In this document: positions 24,901 through 33,309 of the stretch, one piece after another | How positions within the stretch are numbered: the stretch's first letter is position 1 | How the letters are laid out: every line of letters begins with the position of its first letter | Assembly (NCBI RefSeq): GCF_035974275.1 | Contig: NZ_CP142422.1 | Coordinates: 4,154,001 to 4,218,000 of the forward strand | DNA length: 64,000 nt | Source of the DNA: Chryseobacterium sp. MYb264 | GTDB lineage: Bacteria; Bacteroidota; Bacteroidia; Flavobacteriales; Weeksellaceae | Direction: 5' to 3' | The notes under the pieces: generated by a model | What the model saw: the letters and a program-made list of their open reading frames with translations, nothing else | Told to the model about the DNA's origin: nothing | Database searches by the model: none | Made by a program: the position numbers and the translations under genes

Positions 24901-26969
24901 ACACGCCTGGAGCAGTCTTTGCCTATTATGAATCGCTCTCCGATGCTATGGCGGGAAATACCGGTGAAATCACCAACCCTGTGGCATACCTCTCCTCCGG
25001 CGGTACTGTGTATGTCCGGGTCTCTCTTGACGAATGCTTCAGTATTGCAGAACTTGAATTAACGGTAAATGCTAATCCGATTGTGCAGGATTCCGTTTTG
25101 AGCATGTGCTCAGATACAGCAACAGCAATCTTTGACTTAACTTCAGCGCAAAGTGCTATCTCTGTTACGCCGGGAATAAGCTTTACATATTATGAAAATG
25201 CTGTCGATGCGAATGCAGGAAATAATAATTCTATCCCTGATCCGACACTGTTTTCTTCGGGGAATATGACAGTATATGTACGCGTTCAATCTTCAACGTG
25301 TTACAGTATTGCCAAATTGGAGCTTATCGTGAATGTGAAACCGGTAGCCAGTATCACTGCTTCATCGATGGTGATTTGTCATGATGTTCCCATTACCCTG
25401 ACTTCTAATTTTCCTACAGGAAATATGTGGTCAACGGGTGAAACCACCCAGTCTATCAGTGTCAACACCGGAGGTACTTACTCTTTGATTAACAATAACG
25501 GATGGTGCGAAAGTAATGAGGTGTCTGTAACAATTCTCAAAGATGAAAATCCTCATCTTCAGATTAACGGAAACCTTATGTTCTGTGAGGGAAATTCAAC
25601 TGTTTTAACAGCTGTCACAACGGGAGCCGGAAATACATATGTATGGAATAATGGTACCGTAGGCAATACGCTTACCGTAACATCGCCCGGAACGTATGCT
25701 GTTACGGTAACAACTCCTCTTGGATGCCAGTATGAAGAATCGGTTACTGTAGAAATGGATCTTTTGATTGTTGTTAATATCGTTCCGCCCGTCGAGGCGA
25801 TTACCTGTTGGGTGACAAGTGTCGTTCTTGATGCCAGCGGCTCTGTATATCAGCCCGGAGCTACCTTTCAATGGACGGCAACCGGAGGTGGGAATATTGT
25901 GTCAGGTGGGGATACTCTTACTCCTACGGTGGATAAGGGTGGGGTTTATACTTTAACCATTTACAGCGGGACACCTATGGGATGTGTAAAGCAAAGTTCG
26001 GTAACGGTGCTTGAAGATACTGTTCCGCCTTCTGTGGCTCTTACAGCCACAGAACTTATTATCTGTAAAGGCAGCTCGGTCACACTTACGGCTTCGGGAG
26101 CGCTTACTTACAGTTGGGCAGGATTGACAGGAGGAGGAAACTCGCAGACCGTTGCGCCGGAACACACCACGACCTACACGGTGACAGGAACCGGAGAAAA
26201 CGGATGTGTTGCTCAGGCAACTCTTACCATAACTGTAGTTCCGGCAATTGAGTCTTCACTCCACAATATCATTATCTGCGAAGGACAAAAAGGAACGCTG
26301 GATGCGGGATCAGGACCTAATTACTCGTATGCCTGGAGTACAGGGGAATCTACGAGAACAATCAACGTTACGACACCGGGGACTTATACGGTAACAATTA
26401 GTAACGGGGTATGTTCCAAAATCTATGCTGCGACCGTAAGCTTTACAAAAGTGCCCGATGTTCTCGATGTAATCTATGAAAAAGATTCTTTCAAAATTAT
26501 TGTGAAAAATAACGAAAATATTCCTCTGGAGTTTTCTGTTGATGGTGGTGTGACCTGGCAGGAATCCAATATTTTTTACAATATCCATAAAAATACCGAA
26601 TACGAGATCAGGGTAAGAAACGTCAGAACACTCTGTGACGCTTACGTCAACTATTATACCTTTTTTATGCCCAATGCAATTACTCCCAACGGAGATGGAT
26701 ATAATGATGTGATAAGCTTTGAAGGGCTTTCCCAATTCAATCATTTTTCTGCTACGATATTTGACCGTTACGGAATGCAGATTTTTAAAGCAACTCCCCA
26801 AAATGCTGTTTGGGACGGTAAATTTCTGGGAAGAGTTATCCCTACAGCAACTTACTGGTATATTGCATCATGGGAAAATCGGATTACCGGGAAGCTGATC
26901 AAAAAGTCGGGATGGATTCTTCTTAAAAACAGAAATGATGATGAAAGAAGAAACTATATCAGAAATTAA
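21903..26969 (+). CDS. Giant T9SS type B (gliding-motility-associated C-terminal) adhesin-like protein
   Basis: The product has 1688 residues. A signal peptide (1-20, ending VSAQ) leads to an N-terminal domain of about 450 residues resembling the IgGFc-binding N-terminal family (ATENNTTVRISG, then GGIIVATENNTQIFLNN, then LPRKMDEIGRIN). An Ig-like segment and a cadherin-like piece follow. Six repeats of about 88 residues span roughly 619-1145, each with LCSDTATGIFDLTSA, a YYE motif and VYVRVSLG-CFSIAEL. Then come PKD/Ig-like repeats, and the last 90 residues are the type B sorting signal (AITPNGDGYNDV, IFDRYGMQIF, GKLIKKSGWILLKN). It should be exported by the T9SS and act at the cell surface, probably in adhesion. 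Confidence 0.92.
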   Translation: MKKNLFLLLLMIFSSVRVSAQRDTDHWIAPYYDSSGSAYSHALYFSTDSTTPFEVKIYSHTTQIGSVMISKGNPKIFNVAAAYIKSTIASEATIISVKGLYTKGDKPYFLTLRVASGSHGEIITSKGKAGIGTHFFAAASPATFFSNANNFTTGILATENNTTVRISGYNPNVRFINTSSTPPSFTVVLNKGQSYTLAGIANIAANRDGFIGAEIIADKPVTVTNGNSNGFYATSPGADGSDLIMDQSVPTERLGSRFAMVKSGSTSQYNMDGGIIVATENNTQIFLNNSSAPVATLNKGQYYRILASAYVNQGGGHFNMYVRTSKNVYLYQLVGVGSAGNTGGYNLIPPLDCFLPRKMDEIGRINEMPGIGSISVRLNILTQSGASVKVNGVSPTAAQGPYPVQGTTDWVTYSVPNVSGNTTITSDRAVTAGINGGYSTAGYGGYFAGFSSVPVIMKKAGECVPGIVLEVDDSYDTYQWYVNGVAIPGATSNVYAPVQSGNYTVRITVGQCAPKITAGYKVFSCLDEVQRDEDLCDDKLTIIPKFTHSAQAPVPGSVSIITGPAHGVATVDPATGIIVYIPSPGYIGPETIIYKFCGDDPEYTDCEQVTLHLNVSKTPIVQNAFLDLCSDTDTGIFDLTSAQSAISSSPGAVFTYYESSADADLGNSNFITAPGAYLSPDKTLYVRVSVGGCSNRAELKLNVHPNPAVHNSSLSVCSDSTAGVFDLTSAESAISTTPGAVFTYYESLSDATAGNANVIGNPTDFISAAKTVYALVSLGQCFSIAELALIVHPNPVVHNSTLSTCSDTTTGIFDLTAAAASISPNSAASLTYYETLADATAGNGNEITNPSVYSAPDKTVYVRVSLGACFSIAELVLTVNPTPVVHNSGLSLCSDTATGTFDLTSAEGAISATSGAVFAYFESLADATAGNTGEITNPSYYLSTGKTIYVRVSVGDCFSIAELMLTVHPNPLVQNAGLSLCSDTATAVFDLTTAEGAISNTPGAVFAYYESLSDAMAGNTGEITNPVAYLSSGGTVYVRVSLDECFSIAELELTVNANPIVQDSVLSMCSDTATAIFDLTSAQSAISVTPGISFTYYENAVDANAGNNNSIPDPTLFSSGNMTVYVRVQSSTCYSIAKLELIVNVKPVASITASSMVICHDVPITLTSNFPTGNMWSTGETTQSISVNTGGTYSLINNNGWCESNEVSVTILKDENPHLQINGNLMFCEGNSTVLTAVTTGAGNTYVWNNGTVGNTLTVTSPGTYAVTVTTPLGCQYEESVTVEMDLLIVVNIVPPVEAITCWVTSVVLDASGSVYQPGATFQWTATGGGNIVSGGDTLTPTVDKGGVYTLTIYSGTPMGCVKQSSVTVLEDTVPPSVALTATELIICKGSSVTLTASGALTYSWAGLTGGGNSQTVAPEHTTTYTVTGTGENGCVAQATLTITVVPAIESSLHNIIICEGQKGTLDAGSGPNYSYAWSTGESTRTINVTTPGTYTVTISNGVCSKIYAATVSFTKVPDVLDVIYEKDSFKIIVKNNENIPLEFSVDGGVTWQESNIFYNIHKNTEYEIRVRNVRTLCDAYVNYYTFFMPNAITPNGDGYNDVISFEGLSQFNHFSATIFDRYGMQIFKATPQNAVWDGKFLGRVIPTATYWYIASWENRITGKLIKKSGWILLKNRNDDERRNYIRN
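23758..25341 (+). repeat. Six in-frame tandem repeats of about 264 bases within the giant adhesin
   Basis: Each unit codes for about 88 residues. The unit starts read PIVQNAFLDL, PAVHNSSLSV, PVVHNSTLST, PVVHNSGLSL, PLVQNAGLSL and PIVQDSVLSM. All keep CSD...FDLT...YYE or YFE...VYVRV (one VYALV). Codon use differs among copies, so they are old enough to have diverged silently. Confidence 0.88.
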
Positions 26970-27092
26970 TATTCATGACATTGATTATCATTGTATTGCT
27001 TGCTATGAAGAGCTTTTTGGCGTGGAATGCTAAGAATATTCGTTAGAAGCTTGAAAAATCCCTGATAAGGTGAATGAGATCGTGTAAAATAG

Positions 27093-27130
27093 AGAGAGGA
27101 ATCTACATTGGATGTCCTCTCTTTATTTTA
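27093..27130. terminator. Terminator between convergent genes
   Basis: AGAGAGGA and TCCTCTCT pair around a 14-base loop and are followed by TTATTTTATT. It serves the adhesin gene and may serve the FKBP gene from the other side. Confidence 0.7.
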
Positions 27131-27141
27131 TTCAACGGCAA

Positions 27142-27828
27142 TTATTTAAAATCTACCAGCTCTATATCGAAGATGAGAGTGGCGCCCGGAGGAATTACCC
27201 CGCCCGCACCATTGTCAACGTAGGCAAGATCTGCCGGAATATAAAATCTGTATTGTGCGCCTTTGCTCATTAGCTGTATCCCTTCTGTCCATCCCTTGAT
27301 AACGCCTGAAAGACTAAGTTCAATGGGCTTTCCGCCTTGTTTTTCGGTAGAGTCAAATACAGTTCCGTCCATTAATTTTCCAGTATAGATAACCGTAGCT
27401 GTACTTGCCGCCGTAGGTTTCGCTTTTTTGTCGCCTTCTTTTAAAACTTCATACTGTAAACCGCTGGCTGTTGTTACAATTTTTTTATTTTGCTTATTTT
27501 TAGCTAAAAACTCAGTTCCTTTTTTCTTGTTCTCTTCTGCCTGTAATTTTGCTTCGGCTTGCTTTTTCTCTGCCTGTTTCTGCATGAAACCCTGTAAGAA
27601 GGATCCCATTTCTTCTTTCGGGAGAGCGGCTGCTTTACCTGCAAATTCATCTTGTATTGCCTGAGACAAAAGGTTGGCATCTACTGGGAAGCCTTGTCTT
27701 TTTAGATTTTGAGCAATATCAAGACCGATATAATAAGATGCTTTCTGCTCATCAGTATAATTTGCCGTTTGGGCAAATGCGAAGTTAGCTCCTGTTAAAA
27801 GAACTAAAGTAATGAAGGTTTTTTTCAT
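27142..27828 (-). CDS. FKBP-type peptidyl-prolyl cis-trans isomerase, secreted (FkpA/Mip-like)
   Basis: The 228-residue protein has a signal peptide (MKKTFITLVLLTGANFAFAQ). Residues 25-110 are the helical dimerisation domain (YYIGLDIAQNLKRQG, then a Lys/Glu-rich coiled coil), and about 117-228 form the FKBP domain (SGLQYEVLKEG, TGKLMDGTVFDSTEKQG, VIKGWTEGIQLM, IPADLAYVDNGAGGVIPPGATLIFDIELVDF). The aromatic pocket residues of the family are largely present (Y, F, W, Y). It should catalyse proline isomerisation and act as a folding helper in the periplasm. It follows dtd on the same strand, 30 bases away. Confidence 0.93.
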   Translation of the reverse strand: MKKTFITLVLLTGANFAFAQTANYTDEQKASYYIGLDIAQNLKRQGFPVDANLLSQAIQDEFAGKAAALPKEEMGSFLQGFMQKQAEKKQAEAKLQAEENKKKGTEFLAKNKQNKKIVTTASGLQYEVLKEGDKKAKPTAASTATVIYTGKLMDGTVFDSTEKQGGKPIELSLSGVIKGWTEGIQLMSKGAQYRFYIPADLAYVDNGAGGVIPPGATLIFDIELVDFK

Positions 27829-27858
27829 TTTCTGAATTAATTATAATCTGTTGTAAAT

Positions 27859-28308
27859 TTAAGCTTTTGTAATGGAATCCATCACGATCGTTACTGGGCC
27901 ATCGTTTACTAATGAAACTTTCATGTCTGCCCCAAAAATACCACTTTCTGTTTTGATACCCGATTTTGAAATTTCTTCTTTAAAATATTCAAAAAGAGGA
28001 ATCGCCTGATCGGGTCTGGCTGCTTTAATAAAAGAAGGGCGATTTCCTTTTTTATAATCTGCAATCAATGTAAATTGGCTGATACAAAGTATTTCGCCGA
28101 AAATATCCTTGATTGAGAGATTAAGCTTTCCCTCTTCATCTCCGAAAATTCTTAGATTTAATACTTTCTGAACAAGCCAATCTGCATCTGCTTTTGTATC
28201 ATTTTCATCGATTCCGATTAAAAGCATTAATCCTTTTCCGATTTCTCCCACTATTTTTCCGTCTACCTGAACGCTGGATTGCGAGACTCTTTGGATAACA
28301 ATCTTCAT
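27859..28308 (-). CDS. dtd: D-aminoacyl-tRNA deacylase
   Basis: The 149-residue enzyme clears D-amino acids wrongly attached to tRNA, protecting translation. The two active-site motifs are present: SQFTL at about residues 77-81 (CISQFTLIADYKKGNRPSF) and the Gly-cisPro loop in NDGPVT at about 136-141. The N-terminal KIVIQRVSQSSVQVDG is typical. Length and motifs show a complete gene. It lies between the FKBP gene and a lipoprotein gene, on the minus strand; four bases separate it from the latter, so they are probably co-transcribed. Confidence 0.95.
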   Translation of the reverse strand: MKIVIQRVSQSSVQVDGKIVGEIGKGLMLLIGIDENDTKADADWLVQKVLNLRIFGDEEGKLNLSIKDIFGEILCISQFTLIADYKKGNRPSFIKAARPDQAIPLFEYFKEEISKSGIKTESGIFGADMKVSLVNDGPVTIVMDSITKA

Positions 28309-28312
28309 CGTT

Positions 28313-28771
28313 TTAGTAATAAATATTTAGGACATTACTCCCGGAATCATAATTGAAAGGGTAGGTTTTCGGAGGAAGACTTGTTGCGCTTCCCTCCGAA
28401 GGCTGTCCGGTCAATAAGATCCATCTTGTATTATCTTTAGGGCAAAGGATACTGATATTATCTTTCACCTCAAGCGTGGTATTGGTATCAGGGCAGATAT
28501 GGGGAGCATTTCGGTCATAGACTTTAAAGTTATTTCCTGATGCCCTTACAATGATCAGTCCTCTCGTTCCTGATTGCTGTTCGTTGATATATACCCAGCC
28601 ACCGACCTGCGTAAGACTGAAATATGCAGGAAGATTTAGATTTAAGGTAACATTAATGGGAGAGCTTGGAAAACAGCTTACCGTATCTTCTCTGCTGCCA
28701 CAAGAGTTTATTGGTAATCCACTGAAAATCAATGAAGTGATTATAAGTAATATTGAAAAAGTTTTTTTCAT
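28313..28771 (-). CDS. Lipoprotein with degenerate Rieske-like fold
   Basis: This gene encodes 152 residues with a lipoprotein signal (lipid cysteine C24 in INSCGS). The C-terminal 100 residues read like a Rieske [2Fe-2S] domain: a beta-strand GGWVYIN, then APHICPD, then ISILCPKDNTRWILLTGQP, then a GSATSLPPKTYPF tail that resembles the Rieske G-x-A-x-x-P ending. The usual Cys-x-His pairs read CPD and CPKD instead, so no cluster is expected. It appears to be a structural relic or a binding domain. It precedes dtd by four bases. The fold call is inference from motif layout. Confidence 0.6.
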   Translation of the reverse strand: MKKTFSILLIITSLIFSGLPINSCGSREDTVSCFPSSPINVTLNLNLPAYFSLTQVGGWVYINEQQSGTRGLIIVRASGNNFKVYDRNAPHICPDTNTTLEVKDNISILCPKDNTRWILLTGQPSEGSATSLPPKTYPFNYDSGSNVLNIYY

Positions 28772-28880
28772 TTGAATTTAAATTTTTATATATTTGTAAA
28801 AATTAAACGATTACAACACGAAAACATTGTCCGGCAAATGTCGGATTATTTTTTTATACTAAAACTAAATTTTGAAAATT

Positions 28881-29351
28881 ATGGCAAGCTATGTAACAAA
28901 GGAGGGATTAGAGAAAATGAAAGCTGAGCTGGAACAGTTAGAAACTGTGGAAAGACCAAAGATTACCCAGCAAATCGCAGAAGCCAGAGACAAAGGTGAT
29001 TTGTCTGAAAATGCTGAATATGATGCGGCTAAAGAGGCTCAGGGGATGCTTGAAATGAGAATTTCCAAGCTGAAAGATGTTATTTCTACTTCCAAAATCA
29101 TAGATGAAAGTCAGCTGGATACTTCAAAAGTTTCTATCCTTACAACGGTTAAACTTAAAAATAATGCCACAAAGCAGGAACAGGTATTTACCCTTGTACC
29201 TGATAATGAAAGTGACCTTAAAACAGGGAAAATTTCAGTGAATACCCCGATTGCTAAAGGACTTTTAGGAAAAGCGGTAGGTGAAACTGCAGATATTACA
29301 CTGCCTAACGGCAATAAACTGTCTTTCGAGGTACTGGATATTACGTTATAA
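28881..29351 (+). CDS. greA: Transcription elongation factor GreA
   Basis: GreA enters the RNA polymerase secondary channel and stimulates cleavage of backtracked RNA. The 156-residue protein has the N-terminal coiled coil with the tip acidic residues (ARDKGDLSENAEYDAAKEAQG at about 35-55, written here as its key D41 and E44) and the C-terminal FKBP-like domain (LLGKAVGETADITLPNG). I chose ATG 28881 (MASYVTKEGL) over the ATG nine bases upstream because it matches the family start. It diverges from the lipoprotein-dtd-FKBP set and is followed by a HIT gene 48 bases later. Confidence 0.94.
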   Translation: MASYVTKEGLEKMKAELEQLETVERPKITQQIAEARDKGDLSENAEYDAAKEAQGMLEMRISKLKDVISTSKIIDESQLDTSKVSILTTVKLKNNATKQEQVFTLVPDNESDLKTGKISVNTPIAKGLLGKAVGETADITLPNGNKLSFEVLDITL

Positions 29352-29399
29352 CCGGCGCCGGGAGGCATCAAATTTCTGAACTAAATCTATTAGATAACA

Positions 29400-29789
29400 A
29401 TGAGTACGATATTCACAAAGATCATTAACGGTGAAATACCCTCGTATAAGATCGCTGAAGACGAAAATTTTATTGCATTTCTGGACGCAATGCCTCTGGT
29501 AAAAGGACATACGCTAGTAGTGCCTAAAAAAGAAATAGATTTAATTTTTGATCTTGACAGCGAGGAATATAAAAACCTTTGGGGTTTTACCCAGGAAGTT
29601 GCCAAAAAGGTTAAAAATGCAATTCCCTGTATAAGAGTGGGAGTTGCAGTTGTAGGACTGGAAGTTCCTCACGCCCATATTCATCTGATTCCTTTAAATA
29701 AAATGGAGGATATGAATTTTAGAAATGAAAGACTGCAATTAACGAGTGAAGAATACACCGAGATTCAGAACTCAATTATTAATTCTTAA
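29400..29789 (+). CDS. HIT family nucleotide hydrolase
   Basis: The 129-residue protein has the HIT motif HAHIHL at about residues 111-116 (in EVPHAHIHLIPL), the N-terminal FTKIINGEIPSYKI and the strand HTLVVPKK. Its closest relatives are Hint/HinT-like purine nucleoside phosphoramidate hydrolases. It should hydrolyse AMP-linked substrates in the cytoplasm; the true substrate is not known. The greA-HIT order is common in flavobacteria. A terminator follows seven bases after the stop. Confidence 0.93.
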   Translation: MSTIFTKIINGEIPSYKIAEDENFIAFLDAMPLVKGHTLVVPKKEIDLIFDLDSEEYKNLWGFTQEVAKKVKNAIPCIRVGVAVVGLEVPHAHIHLIPLNKMEDMNFRNERLQLTSEEYTEIQNSIINS

Positions 29790-29796
29790 AAAATAC

Positions 29797-29834
29797 AGAA
29801 ACTCGTAAAAAATATCTTTTACGAGTTTCTTTAA
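29797..29834 (+). terminator. Terminator after the greA-HIT pair
   Basis: AGAAACTCGTAAAA and TTTTACGAGTTTCT form a 14-base perfect stem around a short loop, with a T-rich tail. Confidence 0.88.
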
Positions 29835-29863
29835 TCATATACGTTATATATATTATATAAAAA

Positions 29864-31051
29864 ATGAATTCAAACCAATGTTCTTTCTGCGGAAGAAAAA
29901 GAAATGAAGTACAGATGTTGATTTCTGGTCAGACTGGTTTTATTTGTGAAAATTGTATTGAGCAGGCCCACATGATTGTAAAGGACTCGATGTCTAAAAA
30001 CGGATTTTCACCAGCTGAAAATATCGATGAGCTAAAGAAACCTAAAGAAATTAAAGAATTCCTGGATCAATATGTCATTGGGCAGGATCAGGCGAAAAAG
30101 CAACTTTCTATTGCGGTTTATAACCATTATAAAAGATTGCTTCATGCTAAAGATGAAAACAGAGAAGTGGAACTGGAGAAATCCAATATTATAATGATCG
30201 GTGAAACAGGAACCGGAAAAACATTATTGGCTAAAACAATTGCCAAAGAACTTAACGTCCCTTTCTGTATTGTGGATGCAACTATCCTTACGGAAGCCGG
30301 CTATGTAGGAGAGGACGTGGAAAGCATTCTGTCCAGGCTTTTAATGGTTGCAGATTATGATGTCGAAAAAGCTGAAAAAGGGATTGTGTTTATAGATGAG
30401 ATCGACAAAATTGCAAGAAAATCAGACAATCCGAGCATTACGAGAGACGTTTCTGGAGAAGGAGTTCAGCAGGGATTACTGAAACTATTGGAAGGAAGTA
30501 TCGTCAATGTTCCGCCGCAGGGGGGAAGAAAGCATCCTGATCAGAAATACATTCAGGTAAATACCCAGAATATATTATTTATTGCCGGTGGTGCTTTCGA
30601 CGGGATTAAAGAGATCATCGAACGAAGAATGAATAAGCAGGCCATAGGCTTCAGCGCGGAAAAGATTAACAAAGTAGAAGAAGATGACTATGTATTAACA
30701 AATCTTAATGCGATCGATCTTCGTTCTTTCGGATTAATTCCCGAACTTTTGGGAAGATTTCCAATCATCACTTATCTCGATAAACTCACAAAGGAGACGA
30801 TGATCAGAATCATGAAGGAGCCTAAAAATTCAATTGTCAATCAATTTGTGGAGCTTTTTAAGATGGATGGTGCCACTTTGGAGTTTACAGATGGTGCTGT
30901 TGCGAAAATTGTTGATGAGACTATTGAAAAAGGTTTAGGTGCCAGAGGGTTACGTGGAACCACGGAAAAGGTGCTTGAAGACTATATGTTTTCAATAGGA
31001 GAAGAGAAAAAAATTATATTAACTGAAGATAATATTTTTGTTAATAAATAA
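29864..31051 (+). CDS. clpX: ATP-dependent Clp protease ATP-binding subunit ClpX
   Basis: ClpX unfolds tagged proteins and feeds them into ClpP. The 395-residue protein has the N-terminal zinc domain (C6, C9, C28, C31), Walker A GETGTGKT at 113-120, Walker B around FIDEIDK at about 178-184, a GYVGEDV pore loop near 146-152, and sensor motifs (GLIPELLGR near 293-301; GLGARGLRG near 360-368). The IGF-type ClpP-docking loop is present in the form AIGFSAE. It is complete, cytoplasmic and stands alone between terminator and promoter. Confidence 0.96.
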   Translation: MNSNQCSFCGRKRNEVQMLISGQTGFICENCIEQAHMIVKDSMSKNGFSPAENIDELKKPKEIKEFLDQYVIGQDQAKKQLSIAVYNHYKRLLHAKDENREVELEKSNIIMIGETGTGKTLLAKTIAKELNVPFCIVDATILTEAGYVGEDVESILSRLLMVADYDVEKAEKGIVFIDEIDKIARKSDNPSITRDVSGEGVQQGLLKLLEGSIVNVPPQGGRKHPDQKYIQVNTQNILFIAGGAFDGIKEIIERRMNKQAIGFSAEKINKVEEDDYVLTNLNAIDLRSFGLIPELLGRFPIITYLDKLTKETMIRIMKEPKNSIVNQFVELFKMDGATLEFTDGAVAKIVDETIEKGLGARGLRGTTEKVLEDYMFSIGEEKKIILTEDNIFVNK

Positions 31052-31061
31052 AATTATTTTT

Positions 31062-31088
31062 TTGTTTTAAAAAAAAAAACTATCTTTG
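31062..31088 (+). promoter_or_regulatory. Strong flavobacterial promoter
   Basis: TTG at 31062-31064 and TATCTTTG at 31081-31088 are spaced 16 bases with an A-tract between. It lies 40 bases before the T9SS protein start. Confidence 0.7.
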
Positions 31089-31127
31089 CGGATGAAGATT
31101 GTATTAACACACAAATAATTACATACA

Positions 31128-33071
31128 ATGAGAAAAAGTTTATTTGCTATTGGTTTGTTAGCAGCTATTGGTTCTGTTCAGGCGCAGAATGTTCTATTAC
31201 ACGTAGATGACGCTGCTACTACGTATGTAAGCAAGGGAACGCTGGTTTATAACGGCGGAGGCTTACAGATGAGAGGAAACGGAGTAATCGAAAACCATGG
31301 GAATATTATGGTGAGCGGTTCTACTACCGATTCTTTTAAAACGATTACTACTGGCGGTACCGATAAGCCAGAAGGGTCTGTAACGGCTAATTTTGTCAAC
31401 AGACTGAATGAACCTGATGCTTATTCTAGCGCAGGTGTTTCAAATAATTATACCTATGGTCAGCTTTATATCGCAGGAATTCCTCAAAATAATATTACAG
31501 GGATTGTTGATCAGGAACTGAGAGCGACCAATCACGGTTCTTATCAGCAGATAGGTCTGCCATTTTACGATAAGACCGCCTCTACATTAAGTACCGAACT
31601 AGGGAAGACATTTACAAATGTCAGAAACTCGAAAAATGAAATTTTAAGTTGGAATAATGCGACTGTTGTCTCTCAAAATGTTCCGATTACCACTAAGTTA
31701 GGGGTGGGTAACCCAGGTACAGCATATTATATGTTGGGAGGGAACTCGCTTGACTTAACCACTACGAAAATTGTAAAAGGACGTCCTGTAAGTGACGAAT
31801 CTCCTTCCGTTTTATTAACGAATGCCGGTTCTAATGTTACTTTTGGTACTAATGGTAACAATGTTAATCAGTATAATGAGAAGTATAACACTTACCTTCA
31901 GGATGGATGGGATAGTCCAGGGGGAGCATGGTCAGGTACTTATGGTAAAAATATTTATCAATATGCCAACCCTTACCTAACTAACCTTGATTTATCTAAA
32001 ATTGCTTTTGTTGAATCAGGAGTTGGAGACGGAAATAACCTGACTACCATTAAGGGGGTTAGAGTAGATGTGGTAGATGTTGTTACTAATGCTCAGGGTA
32101 CAGGATCTACATCATATAAATTCATTTCTTTTGCCGGAGGTGAGCCAATTGGTGATGTGGAATATACTTTGGTAAGACCTATGGGAACTTTTGTTGTTAA
32201 ATTAAACGATAATACGGCTACAGGTGCTGATGCAACTCTTAATATCGGTAATTTAAGAAGATTTAATTATACGCCAAGAACCGATGGAACAGATTATAAC
32301 GTAGCGGCTGCTAAAAACGGAAGCAATAATTCTGTAAAGCAGTTGGGTGTTATAGGTCTTGATGCCAACGGAAAAGAAGTGGGAAGAACGTATTATGTGG
32401 TTTATCCAAATGCAACTACAGGACACTCTACTGCTGCTAAATCTCAGGTTTCTGCAGTATCGGCAAACGTTATCGGTACATTTGAAGAAGCCCCGTCAGG
32501 AGGTTATGACTATAACTACGCAGGACAATATTGGCTATACATTAATGAAGCTAATGAAAGTAACTTCAAAGGTAAAAATATTAAGTTAGCTAATTATGAT
32601 CTTAATAAAATCAAGTCATATAAATTTGAAGTGAGAGAAAATGCGAATCTCATCGACCCGGGAGTTCACGCATTATCATCAGGGATAGGTTTCTTCTACA
32701 AAGCGCAGAATGGCACTGTTCAGGAAATCAAACAGGGAGATGTATTCCCTGCAACCACAGGAGAAGCTGATCTTTATTACGGGGAACCGGATAGAGTACT
32801 GGCGACAAAACCTGTTGAAGCAACTAAACCTTCAAGAACAATGGTTGTTTACAATCCTGAAATCACTGATTATGTTGTTCGATTTGACCCTAACTGGAAA
32901 AAGGCAGATATCGAAGTTTATGATATGAGCGGTAAACTGGTTATTTCTAAAAAAGCAGTGGATGCATCTACGGATTTTGTGATTGAATTGAGTAAGGCAA
33001 TCAAAGCTTCTTATGTTGTAAAAATTGTTTCTGATAAAGGAGAAACTGTTAACACTAAAATCTTAAAATAA
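31128..33071 (+). CDS. T9SS type A sorting-domain protein, large secreted surface protein
   Basis: This gene encodes 647 residues with a signal peptide (MRKSLFAIGLLAAIGSVQAQ). The long middle is beta-rich, without a domain I know; motifs such as GGGLQMRGNGVIENHGNIMV near the start suggest a beta-solenoid-like opening. The C-terminus has the features of a T9SS sorting signal (ADIEVYDMSGKLVISKKAV, then ASYVVKIVSDKGETVNTKIL), although the usual YPNP opening is replaced by VYNPEITDYVVRFDP. It should be exported to the cell surface. It is followed six bases later by a small Pro/Gly-rich membrane protein, which suggests joint expression. Confidence 0.85.
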   Translation: MRKSLFAIGLLAAIGSVQAQNVLLHVDDAATTYVSKGTLVYNGGGLQMRGNGVIENHGNIMVSGSTTDSFKTITTGGTDKPEGSVTANFVNRLNEPDAYSSAGVSNNYTYGQLYIAGIPQNNITGIVDQELRATNHGSYQQIGLPFYDKTASTLSTELGKTFTNVRNSKNEILSWNNATVVSQNVPITTKLGVGNPGTAYYMLGGNSLDLTTTKIVKGRPVSDESPSVLLTNAGSNVTFGTNGNNVNQYNEKYNTYLQDGWDSPGGAWSGTYGKNIYQYANPYLTNLDLSKIAFVESGVGDGNNLTTIKGVRVDVVDVVTNAQGTGSTSYKFISFAGGEPIGDVEYTLVRPMGTFVVKLNDNTATGADATLNIGNLRRFNYTPRTDGTDYNVAAAKNGSNNSVKQLGVIGLDANGKEVGRTYYVVYPNATTGHSTAAKSQVSAVSANVIGTFEEAPSGGYDYNYAGQYWLYINEANESNFKGKNIKLANYDLNKIKSYKFEVRENANLIDPGVHALSSGIGFFYKAQNGTVQEIKQGDVFPATTGEADLYYGEPDRVLATKPVEATKPSRTMVVYNPEITDYVVRFDPNWKKADIEVYDMSGKLVISKKAVDASTDFVIELSKAIKASYVVKIVSDKGETVNTKILK

Positions 33072-33076
33072 CAAAT

Positions 33077-33289
33077 ATGAAAAAGACTATAAATAGACTA
33101 GTATACGCTTTTTTCTTTTTATTGGTATTGTCGGTCAACGCACAATTACCGCAGCCCGGAGGTGGGGGTGGAGGTACAGGACCTGGGGTTCCAGCCTCTC
33201 CAATTGATATGTACGTTTATGTATTAGGTGCTGTAGCGGTATTGCTGACTTTATATTTTGCAAAAAAGTACAGAACTCAAAAAATATAA
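33077..33289 (+). CDS. Small secreted/membrane protein with Gly-Pro linker
   Basis: The 70-residue product has a signal peptide (about 1-22, ending VNAQ), a Pro/Gly linker (LPQPGGGGGGTGPGVPASPID), then one membrane segment (about 47-63) and a basic tail (KKYRTQKI). Proteins with this plan are numerous in flavobacteria, typically beside T9SS cargo genes, and their role is unknown. It follows the T9SS gene by five bases and precedes a terminator. It may anchor or process something at the inner membrane, but this is a guess. Confidence 0.8.
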   Translation: MKKTINRLVYAFFFLLVLSVNAQLPQPGGGGGGTGPGVPASPIDMYVYVLGAVAVLLTLYFAKKYRTQKI

Positions 33290-33309
33290 AATTTTTATTA
33301 AAATATAGA

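Noticed and set aside
26310..26801. Minus-strand ORF of 163 codons at the end of the giant adhesin
   Set aside because: The plus frame carries the conserved type B sorting signal here, and the minus product has no recognisable domain.
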